64,000 bases of DNA from Desulfobulbus sp. Lineage in GTDB: Bacteria > Desulfobacterota > Desulfobulbia > Desulfobulbales > Desulfobulbaceae. This document shows, one piece after another, positions 57,685 through 64,000 of the stretch. The notes under the pieces were generated by a model that did not search any database, was not told the DNA's origin, and was given only the letters and a program-made list of their open reading frames with translations. Numbering within the stretch: the stretch's first letter is position 1; every line of letters starts with the position of its first letter. Made by a program: the position numbers and the translations under genes. The stretch spans positions 36,165-100,164 of the forward strand of contig NZ_JAVBXR010000122.1 in assembly GCF_030824455.1 (NCBI RefSeq), in the 5' to 3' direction.

Positions 57685-57733
57685 GAAGCCTCCTTTTTCG
57701 TGACTTTGAGCGGTCCACGAAACCGGAGGCTTC
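57685..57733 (-). promoter_or_regulatory. Hairpin sequestering the tnpA ribosome-binding site
   Basis: GAAGCCTCC (57685-57693) and GGAGGCTTC (57725-57733) are perfect complements and the AAGGAGG ribosome site is within the arm next to the tnpA ATG. The same pair is kept in the derivative at 23733. IS200 elements are known to repress transposase translation this way. Confidence 0.75.
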
Positions 57734-57800
57734 TTTATTTTGCCGGAACCGTCAAACTGTTGTTGTCCCCCGGCAAAGCCGGGGGTTTACCCAAGGGAAA

Positions 57801-59078
57801 TTACAAGCATCCGTCAACCGCTTCAGACGGCAGGATGTTTTTCACGTCATAGATCACGGCGGCCGGTTTGCACATCTTACGCAAATCCTGGATGGAAAGG
57901 GCTGCAAACTCGCGGTGGGCCACGGCCAGGATCACGGCGTCACAGCGATTTTCCGGCAGATGATCGATCATCGTCACCCCGTAGAGCCTGCGGGCCTCAT
58001 CCGGGTTGATCCAAGGATCATACACTTCAACTTTGGCGCCAAAGGTGTTCAGCTCCGCAATGATGTCGATCACCCTGGTGTTGCGCAGGTCCGGGCAGTT
58101 TTCCTTGAAGGTCAGACCAAGGATGAGGATGTGCGCGTCGGCCACGTGGATGCGGCGTTTGAGCATCAGCTTGACCGTTTCCGACGCGATATAGCGGCCC
58201 ATGTCGTCGTTGAGACGGCGGCCGGCCAGAATCATTTCCGGATGATAACCGACCTCCTGGGCCTTGTGGGTGAGGTAATAGGGGTCGACGCCGATGCAGT
58301 GGCCGCCCACCAGGCCGGGCCGGAAGGGGAGAAAATTCCATTTGGTGCCGGCTGCTTTCAACACTTCCAGGGTGTTGATGCCCAATCGGTTGAAAATCAA
58401 GGCCAATTCGTTGATTAGGGCGATGTTGACGTCGCGCTGGGTGTTTTCAATGACCTTGGCTGCCTCAGCCACCCGGATTGAGCTGGCCTTGAAGGTGCCG
58501 GCGGTGATCACCAGACCGTAGAGGGCGTCGACAAAGTCGGCAATCTCCGGGGTGGAGCCGGAGGTGACCTTCATAATGGTGGGCAGTCGGTGCTCATGAT
58601 CGCCGGGATTGATTCGTTCCGGGCTGTAGCCGGCGAAGAAATCGCGGTTAAAGACCAAACCAGCGTTCTGCTCCAGGATCGGCACGCATATTTCTTCGGT
58701 GGCGCCGGGGTAGACGGTGGACTCGTAAATCACTACGTCACCCTGCTTCAGCACCTTGGCCACCGTTTCCGAGGCCTTGACCAGCGGGGTGAAGTCCGGC
58801 TGCTTGTTGGTGTCGATCGGGGTGGGAACGGCGACGATGAAGACGTTGCAGGGGCGCAAGGTCTCAATGTCGCAGGTAAAGCTGAGGTCGCCCGCCTGTT
58901 GCAACTCCTCGGTGGTCACCTCAAGGGTTACGTCGATATGTCGCTGCAGTTCCTCGATTCGCTGCGCCTTGAGGTCAAAGCCCACGGTCGGTTTTTTCTT
59001 GCTGAATTCAACGGCCAGCGGCAGGCCGACATAACCAAGTCCGATAATTCCGATGCGGGTGTTTTCCAAAGCAGGCAT
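57801..59078 (-). CDS. Nucleotide-sugar dehydrogenase, TviB/VipA-like (UDP-HexNAc 6-dehydrogenase)
   Basis: 425 residues, UDP-glucose/UDP-ManNAc dehydrogenase superfamily. N-terminal Rossmann [17 protein letters not shown]; catalytic Cys in [20 protein letters not shown], the form seen in TviB-type UDP-GlcNAc/GalNAc dehydrogenases; C-terminal domain with [14 protein letters not shown]. It would supply a uronic acid sugar for the polysaccharide, which gives the nearby AsnB-like enzyme a candidate acid to amidate. Ribosome site AAAGGA. Confidence 0.9.
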   Translation of the reverse strand: MPALENTRIGIIGLGYVGLPLAVEFSKKKPTVGFDLKAQRIEELQRHIDVTLEVTTEELQQAGDLSFTCDIETLRPCNVFIVAVPTPIDTNKQPDFTPLVKASETVAKVLKQGDVVIYESTVYPGATEEICVPILEQNAGLVFNRDFFAGYSPERINPGDHEHRLPTIMKVTSGSTPEIADFVDALYGLVITAGTFKASSIRVAEAAKVIENTQRDVNIALINELALIFNRLGINTLEVLKAAGTKWNFLPFRPGLVGGHCIGVDPYYLTHKAQEVGYHPEMILAGRRLNDDMGRYIASETVKLMLKRRIHVADAHILILGLTFKENCPDLRNTRVIDIIAELNTFGAKVEVYDPWINPDEARRLYGVTMIDHLPENRCDAVILAVAHREFAALSIQDLRKMCKPAAVIYDVKNILPSEAVDGCL

Positions 59079-59183
59079 GGACGCGTCCTTTCAGGTTGTT
59101 TGGGGAAAGTGGGCTATTGGTTTGAAATGCTTCAGGGAGTATAGGACGAAGCAGGCCATTCGAAAAGCGGTTTTTCAAAAAAA

Positions 59184-59855
59184 TCAGACGCCTCGGGACT
59201 GGCCGGGCCAGAGCAGGGTGTGCAGTTGCAGCTGCAGGCGGACGTTGAGCCGGTGCTCGAGCAGCAGTTGCGCCAGGGTTGCAGGATCAAGCCGTTCCCG
59301 AACCGGCGAGAACAGAACGGGAAGCACGCGGTCGAGTCGATGCCGCTCCACCACCTCCCGCGCCCAGTGATAATCGTCAAGCGAGCTGAGCACGAACTTG
59401 ATTTCATCGAAGCAGCCTCGGCGCTTGCGCTCGCGCAGAAAGGCAAGATTATCGGCCAGATTGTGGCCGGCCATGCCGGAATCCGGGCATTTCAGGTCGA
59501 CAATAATCCCTACCGCATCTGGAACGCCGCACAGCGGCAGGCTGCCGTTGGTCTCCAGCAGCACGGAACGGCAGGCGTCGAGCAGGGTCTGCATCAACGG
59601 ATAGACCCCGGCCTGGCGCAACGGTTCGCCGCCGGTGATCTCCACCAGCACGCCGGGTTGTTGATCGGTCCAGGCGACAATGTCGGCAACATTCATCGGT
59701 TTGCCGGTCTCGTCCCAGGTGTAGCTGGCGTCGCAGTAGGCGCAGCGCAGGTTGCAGCCCGCCAGGCGGACGAACAGGCAGGGCAGGCCGGCGCGGGTCG
59801 ACTCGCCCTGGATTGAGTAAAACAGCTCCGAAACCAGCAAGGGTTCAGTCGCCAT
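59184..59855 (-). CDS. queE: 7-carboxy-7-deazaguanine synthase (radical SAM)
   Basis: 223 residues, queuosine/preQ0 pathway. Radical SAM motif CNLRCAYCD (CX3CX2C) near residue 38, preceded by FYSIQGESTRAG, and EITGGEPLRQ. ATG 59855 overlaps the end of queD by 11 bases, so the two are coupled. Converts 6-carboxytetrahydropterin to CDG. Confidence 0.94.
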   Translation of the reverse strand: MATEPLLVSELFYSIQGESTRAGLPCLFVRLAGCNLRCAYCDASYTWDETGKPMNVADIVAWTDQQPGVLVEITGGEPLRQAGVYPLMQTLLDACRSVLLETNGSLPLCGVPDAVGIIVDLKCPDSGMAGHNLADNLAFLRERKRRGCFDEIKFVLSSLDDYHWAREVVERHRLDRVLPVLFSPVRERLDPATLAQLLLEHRLNVRLQLQLHTLLWPGQSRGV

Positions 59856-60213
59856 AATATACCACGCCGCTGGAATCGGTCTCGCGCACCTCAACGCTGT
59901 ACAGGCCGTACCGCTCGGTGTGCAGCGGCTCCTTCAGGCACCTGAAGAGGAACATCGCGATGTGTTCGGAGGAGGGATTGATGTCGCGAAAGGCCGGCAG
60001 ATCGTTGAGGTCGCGGTGATCCAGTTGGTCGACCACCGCATTGACCGCTTGCTTGAGCTGCTTGAAATCAATGCCCATGCCGAGGTGATCGAGTTGCGTT
60101 GCCCGCACCGTGACCTTGACCTTCCAGTTGTGGCCATGCGGCCGCTCGCAGTTGCCCGGATAGGCGCGCAGGTGGTGCCCTCCGGAAAAGTGGGTTCTAA
60201 TAAAGACGTCCAT
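59845..60213 (-). CDS. queD: 6-carboxytetrahydropterin synthase
   Basis: 122-residue homologue of PTPS. Zinc ligands: His in THFSGGHHL and HGHNW; the catalytic Cys is in the NCERPHGHNW segment. Ribosome site AAGGAG before ATG 60213; an upstream frame of 41 codons is probably untranslated. Feeds QueE. queC and queF are not in the window. Confidence 0.93.
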   Translation of the reverse strand: MDVFIRTHFSGGHHLRAYPGNCERPHGHNWKVKVTVRATQLDHLGMGIDFKQLKQAVNAVVDQLDHRDLNDLPAFRDINPSSEHIAMFLFRCLKEPLHTERYGLYSVEVRETDSSGVVYYGD

Positions 60214-60422
60214 CACGCGCTCCTTGTGTGGTGTGGGGAAAAGAAGATCGAGCCGGGGCCGAAGCAGGCCGGCGAAAAGCGGCTTGCGCGCCACTGAATT
60301 AAAATGGTAAACAGCATTGCTGCGCTGTCGATACATTTGCCAAAGGCGGCGGAGTGTAGCAGGAAAACAGTTGCTTCGCCAGTCCTGATGTTTTTTCGCC
60401 CTCCCGCCAACCGGAGTTCCCT

Positions 60423-61166
60423 TTGCCGCAAACCCAGCCGCACCGCTTCAGCAACGACACCCTGTTTGACGGCAGATTGATCTGCCGTCAAGGTTGTGAA
60501 GGTTACCGTTTTTCGGTGGATGCGGTGCTGGCGGCCCACTTCCTGGCGCCCAAACCAGGGCAGCGGGTGCTTGATCTCGGGTGCGGGTGCGGCGTGATCG
60601 GGCTTATCCTGGCTCATCGCCACGCGCAGATTGCACTCGACGGCCTGGAACTGCAGCCCGAACTGGCGGCGCTGGCGGCGGAAAATGTGCGCCTCAACGG
60701 CTTTGCCGACCGGTTCCAGGTGAGGTGCGGCGACGTGCGCGCCGTGACCGAAACCTTTGCTGCAGAAAGCGTTGATTGCGTGGTCTGCAATCCGCCCTAC
60801 GGCAAACCGGGCAGCGGTCGGATCAACCAGCATGACCAAGCCGCCCAGGCCCGCCATGAGTTGCACGGCACAATTGACGATTTTATCCGCGCCAGCGCTT
60901 TCTGCGTCAAAAATCGCGGCCAAGTTGCTTTGGTCTACCCGGCCCGGCGCTGCAACACCCTGCTCGCAGCCCTGCACGCGCACAAGCTCACGCCCAAACG
61001 GCTGCAGCCGGTCTATTCCTACCCCGGCACGGAAAATGCCCGTCTGGTGCTGGTCGAGGCAGTGAAAAACGGCGGCGAACAGATCGACATTTTACCCCCT
61101 TTCTATATCTACGAACACCAAAACGGCGACTATGCTCCGGCCATGCTCGCGCTCTACAAGGATTAA
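60423..61166 (+). CDS. TrmN6-like tRNA1(Val) adenine-37 N6-methyltransferase
   Basis: 247 residues, class I SAM methyltransferase. N-terminal TLFDGRLICRQGCEGYRFSVDAVLAAHF matches YfiC/TrmN6; SAM site VLDLGCGCGVIGLIL and N6-adenine motif NPPYGKPGSG. The start codon is TTG, supported by GGAG seven bases upstream and by alignment with the family N-terminus. Coupled to the comM-like gene, 6 bases downstream. Confidence 0.88.
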   Translation: MPQTQPHRFSNDTLFDGRLICRQGCEGYRFSVDAVLAAHFLAPKPGQRVLDLGCGCGVIGLILAHRHAQIALDGLELQPELAALAAENVRLNGFADRFQVRCGDVRAVTETFAAESVDCVVCNPPYGKPGSGRINQHDQAAQARHELHGTIDDFIRASAFCVKNRGQVALVYPARRCNTLLAALHAHKLTPKRLQPVYSYPGTENARLVLVEAVKNGGEQIDILPPFYIYEHQNGDYAPAMLALYKD

Positions 61167-61172
61167 CCGCCC

Positions 61173-62702
61173 ATGCTTGCCAAGGTGATCAGCTGCTCTG
61201 TTTCCGGCGTGGACGGACTGCCCGTGCAGGTGGAGGTCGATCTGGCCCAGGGGCTGCCCAGCTTTTCCACCGTCGGCCTGCCCGAGGGCGCAGTGCGCGA
61301 GGCCAAGGATCGGGTGCGGGCCGCGATCAAGAACTCGGGCTACGAGTTCCCCCAGCGCCGCATCACCGTAAATCTGGCCCCAGCCGCAGTCAAGAAAGAG
61401 GGCACCGGTTACGACCTGCCCATTGCCCTGGGCATCCTGGCGGCGGGCGGCATGCTGCCCAGCGATCTGCTTGCCCGCACCGCCATCGTCGGCGAACTCT
61501 CGCTCGACGGTTCGGTTCGGCCAGTGCCCGGCGTGCTGCCCATGGCCCTGGCCGCGCGCCAGGAAGGGCTCACCCGTTTTCTGGTCCCGGCGGCCAACGC
61601 CGCCGAAGCCGCTATTGTGCAGGGTTTGGAGATTTACGGCATCGAGCGTCTTGATCAGGCAGTGGAATTCCTGGTGGGCAGGATAGCGCTCACGCCGCTG
61701 GTCATTGATCCGGCGGAGCTTTTTGCCCGTCACGACGGTTATGCGGTTGATTTCGCCGACGTCAAGGGGCAGCAATACGCCAAACGGGCTATGGAGATCG
61801 CCGCCGCTGGCGGGCATAACCTTTTACTCAGCGGCGTTCCCGGTACCGGCAAGACGATGATGGCCCGGCGTTTGCCCACCATTCTGCCAGATTTGACCTT
61901 GGATGAGGCCATCGAAACCACCAAGATTTTCTCCACCGCCGGCTTGCTGCCGGAACAGACTTCGCTGCTTGTCACCCGCCCTTTTCGCTCGCCGCATCAC
62001 ACCGTTTCCGACGCCGGCCTGATCGGCGGCGGCCAGATGCCGCGTCCCGGCGAGGTTTCCCTGGCTCACAACGGAGTGCTTTTTCTTGATGAACTGCCGG
62101 AATTCAAAAAACATGTGCTTGAGGTGCTGCGTCAGCCGCTTGAAGACGGCACAGTGACCATTGCCCGGGCCGCAACCAGCCTCAATTTTCCGGCCCGCTT
62201 CATGTTGGTGGCGGCGATGAATCCCTGCCCTTGCGGCTATCTGGGCGATCAAATCCGCGCCTGCACCTGCAGCCCGCTCCAGGTGCAGCGGTACCGCAGC
62301 CGCCTTTCCGGGCCGCTGCTGGACCGGATTGACATGCACATCGACGTGCCGGCGGTGCAAGTCAAGGAGTTGATCGGCCAACCGGCCGGCGAACCCTCGT
62401 CCGTGATTCGCGAGCGGGTCAACCGGGCGCGCACCCGCCAGCGGCAACGGTTTGCCGGCGCAGCCAAACTCTACTGCAACGCCCAGATGAGCGCCAAGGA
62501 GGTCAAACATTTCTGCCGCCTCGACGCGGCCTCAGCCGACCTGCTCAACCAGTCGATCACCCGCCTCGGGCTGTCGGCCCGCGCCTACCACCGCATCCTA
62601 AAAATTGCCCTCACCATCGCCGACCTGGCCGAAGTCAAAGCCCCGAGTCTGGCCCACGTCGCCGAGGCCATTCAATACCGGCGGGTCCAGTTCGAGTTGT
62701 AA
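61173..62702 (+). CDS. comM: YifB/ComM-family Mg-chelatase-like AAA+ ATPase
   Basis: 509 residues. N-terminal Lon-protease-like ChlI domain (VEVDLAQGLPSFSTVGLPEGAV), Walker A LSGVPGTGKTMMARRLP (about 224-240), Walker B GVLFLDELPEF, the zinc-like CPCGYLGDQIRACTC, and C-terminal Mg_chelatase region. ComM promotes branch migration and integration of long heterologous DNA in natural transformation, so it is notable in the same window as a type IV pilus locus, though it is widespread. Confidence 0.93.
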   Translation: MLAKVISCSVSGVDGLPVQVEVDLAQGLPSFSTVGLPEGAVREAKDRVRAAIKNSGYEFPQRRITVNLAPAAVKKEGTGYDLPIALGILAAGGMLPSDLLARTAIVGELSLDGSVRPVPGVLPMALAARQEGLTRFLVPAANAAEAAIVQGLEIYGIERLDQAVEFLVGRIALTPLVIDPAELFARHDGYAVDFADVKGQQYAKRAMEIAAAGGHNLLLSGVPGTGKTMMARRLPTILPDLTLDEAIETTKIFSTAGLLPEQTSLLVTRPFRSPHHTVSDAGLIGGGQMPRPGEVSLAHNGVLFLDELPEFKKHVLEVLRQPLEDGTVTIARAATSLNFPARFMLVAAMNPCPCGYLGDQIRACTCSPLQVQRYRSRLSGPLLDRIDMHIDVPAVQVKELIGQPAGEPSSVIRERVNRARTRQRQRFAGAAKLYCNAQMSAKEVKHFCRLDAASADLLNQSITRLGLSARAYHRILKIALTIADLAEVKAPSLAHVAEAIQYRRVQFEL

Positions 62703-62759
62703 CCCGCCCATCCCTTCTCCTGCCCGGCAGGCCTCAGAGGTCAGTCGCCTTCGCTCTGG

Positions 62760-62782
62760 AAAGCCTCAAAATCAAGGCTTTT
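62760..62782. terminator. Candidate bidirectional terminator between convergent genes
   Basis: AAAGCCT and AGGCTTT flank an eight-base loop, with T-rich and A-rich edges, in the 83-base gap between comM (plus) and the 62786 gene (minus). Moderate stem, so tentative. Confidence 0.45.
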
Positions 62783-62785
62783 GCA

Positions 62786-63388
62786 TCACCTTTCCGGCAG
62801 CGCAATCGCCCGGACAGCCACAAGCGGACACTCGCCAACCACTCGCAGCAACTCGTCGCACGCAAGGTCCCGCCCGCCCAAGGTGAGGACCGCCGGCGGT
62901 TGCAACAAGCCCTCGCGCATAACGGCAAAATCATGCACCGCCTTGCCGGGCATCAGAAAACCCAAGGTCAGCAGATCGCGGATCCGGTCGGCCGCTATGC
63001 TGTTGAACAGCTTCAGGGTAATGAATCCCGAAACAGGCCCTGCAACACCCTTCTTTTCGCCTGGCTGACTGCGCAGACTCCCGTGCACTCCTTGGCGACG
63101 AAAGATGGCGCCGGCAAGTCCGGGCATGGCGGCGGAAAGCGCCAAGGTGGACCCGCCGGTCAATTCGCGGTCCAGACTGTCGGCGGCAACGCCGTCAATG
63201 AAGATGGTCTGCACGGTCTGCTTGATGTAGTCGGCAGTGAATCCGGGCAGCGTAAGCAGAAAGGGCAGCATGGCCACCGGCCGCTCGACGGGAAAAAGCA
63301 TGCCGTGCTGGAGCAGAGAAGCGAATCCGGCGAACGATTCCGACGGCAAGGTCAGGACCAATGGAGAAGCATCAGGGGAGGGACGCAT
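62786..63388 (-). CDS. Conserved-looking hypothetical protein (200 aa)
   Basis: Not recognised. 200 residues, no signal peptide. A mid-region reads like a small-ligand or oxidoreductase beta-rich fold (GGSTLALSAAMPGLAGAIFRRQG, about 82-104) and resembles proteins annotated only as hypothetical in sulfate reducers (from memory). A GAGG ribosome site is a little far upstream. Base composition matches the neighbours. It stands alone, divergent from the gene at the window's end. Confidence 0.6.
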   Translation of the reverse strand: MRPSPDASPLVLTLPSESFAGFASLLQHGMLFPVERPVAMLPFLLTLPGFTADYIKQTVQTIFIDGVAADSLDRELTGGSTLALSAAMPGLAGAIFRRQGVHGSLRSQPGEKKGVAGPVSGFITLKLFNSIAADRIRDLLTLGFLMPGKAVHDFAVMREGLLQPPAVLTLGGRDLACDELLRVVGECPLVAVRAIALPER

Positions 63389-63881
63389 AATTTTTACAAC
63401 CTCAAGCGGGAGGATAGTTTTTTGAGAGCCACAGGTTTCATTCTACGTTTCGTCCTACCATAGGGAACGGGGAAAAGGAAGAATTCACCACTCTCCCCAG
63501 CAACAAAATATATCTTTTATTTTCAAATAGTTATCGCAAAAAATTTTCACTTCGGTCATTCTGTCCCACCCCTCATTTTCCCCGTGTCCTTTTGACACGT
63601 GCCGCTGTAGTCCATGATTTCACGGGCCTAACGCCAACCAATCGGTCCGATTTCCCTCTCTATCTTCCTCGTTTCACCAAGCCTAAGACACTTTGCCCCT
63701 TTTCCTGCCGCGCTGCTATTTTTTGCTCATTTTTCCCACCCAGGGACTTTTTATCCAAAGCTCGCCACCTGACGAGTCAGATTGACGCGCCAAAAACACT
63801 CCCTGTCGTTTTCGGTTGGAAACAGAAGGTTCGCCCCCTGGCAATTAGCTGACAAACCATTGAAAAGATAAGATTTAATCC
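63389..63881. other. Long intergenic region before a sigma-54 promoter
   Basis: About 490 bases upstream of the promoter at 63882 hold no convincing gene. The region is mixed AT-rich and pyrimidine-rich. It is long enough to carry upstream activator sites for an enhancer-binding protein, but I could not identify a specific palindrome such as TGT-N10-ACA. Confidence 0.4.
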
Positions 63882-63896
63882 TGGCACACCGTTTGC
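63882..63896 (+). promoter_or_regulatory. Sigma-54 (-24/-12) promoter
   Basis: TGGCAC, five bases, TTGC: an exact match to the consensus with correct spacing. The predicted transcript begins near 63908, 85 bases before the next start codon. It should be driven by an NtrC/NifA/PilR-like activator. Confidence 0.88.
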
Positions 63897-63992
63897 GATA
63901 GAGAAAGTGCGCATATTTGGATCCAAAGAGAGGCAGGAACTTTTTGCAGGACGAGCAGGAACCCAAAAAATATAAAAAAGGATGGTTTCATT

Positions 63993-64000
63993 ATGGCAGT
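63993..64000 (+). CDS. Start of a gene running off the window
   Basis: ATG 63993 follows AAAAAGGA at a suitable distance and lies downstream of a perfect sigma-54 promoter. Only Met-Ala and part of the next codon are visible, so the product cannot be named; sigma-54 control suggests a nitrogen, stress or surface function. Confidence 0.6.

Larger units (their letters stand above)
57166..57785. mobile_element. IS200/IS605-family insertion sequence (IS200-like, tnpA only)
   Basis: Bounded by subterminal hairpins CCACCGGCAAAGCCGGTGG (57166-57184) and CCCCCGGCAAAGCCGGGGG (57767-57785), with one gene, tnpA, and no tnpB. Such elements move as single strands by peel-and-paste. It sits between rmlB and a UDP-sugar dehydrogenase that are on the same strand, and may have split that operon. 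A derivative (23733) and a solo end (50926) are in the window. Confidence 0.9.

Overview
The window looks like a chromosomal segment of a Gram-negative, fairly GC-rich bacterium. The gene set is an outer-membrane phospholipase, a TPP-riboswitch thiSGHFEC operon, MobB, RecD2, a sigma-54/PilSR-controlled type IV pilus locus and many PAS histidine kinases. It fits Desulfobacterota (former Deltaproteobacteria, Desulfobulbales-like) best, but this is an inference from gene content; no rRNA is present to confirm it. I found no tRNA, rRNA or CRISPR array.

Layout. 1-1.7 kb: end of a nitrate/sulfonate/taurine-type ABC importer (tail of a possible binding protein, permease, ATPase). 2-6.3 kb: AsmA-like protein, MobB, CorA. 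6.3-12.7 kb: two large membrane sensor kinases; the second is broken by a 1-bp deletion inside its H-box. 13-18.8 kb: folD, two small proteins and outer membrane phospholipase A (minus strand), RecD2 helicase, a small ORF and a SleB-like hydrolase. 18.8-23.7 kb: promoter, TPP riboswitch, terminator and thiS-G-H-F-E-C. 23.9-38.4 kb: type IV pilus region with minor pilins (pilV, pilW, pilX, a 2478-aa PilY1, an unknown secreted protein, a FimU-like pilin), the PilR/PilS pair, and pilA behind a sigma-54 promoter. 38.5-42.5 kb: a VKOR-DsbA fusion, a decayed glycosyltransferase copy, a mntA-hepT toxin-antitoxin pair and an intact GT-C glycosyltransferase. 42.5-57 kb: a largely co-directional (minus) polysaccharide cluster (five GT4/GT2 glycosyltransferases, asparagine synthase, two methyltransferases, Wzx flippase, rmlBDAC). 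57-59 kb: an IS200-like element and a TviB-like UDP-sugar dehydrogenase. 59-63.4 kb: queE/queD, a TrmN6-like methyltransferase, ComM-like ATPase and an unknown protein. The window ends with a textbook sigma-54 promoter 90-odd bases in front of a gene that starts at 63993 and runs off the end.

How it works together. The pilus block is coherent. PilS/PilR should activate the sigma-54 promoter of pilA; the minor pilins and giant PilY1 would form a tip complex. PilY1 carries Calx-beta repeats, MopE-type acidic Cys/Asp motifs, and two cysteine-rich insertions, one with a regular C-x3-C pattern. A disulfide-forming VKOR-DsbA fusion lies directly after pilA, so oxidative folding of pilus parts is an attractive hypothesis. 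The adjacent polysaccharide cluster is visibly AT-richer than the flanks, which suggests transfer.

Three small repeat families punctuate gene ends: an 80-bp palindrome (A), a MITE-like element of about 175 bp (B), and an IS200 element with one internally deleted derivative and one solo end.
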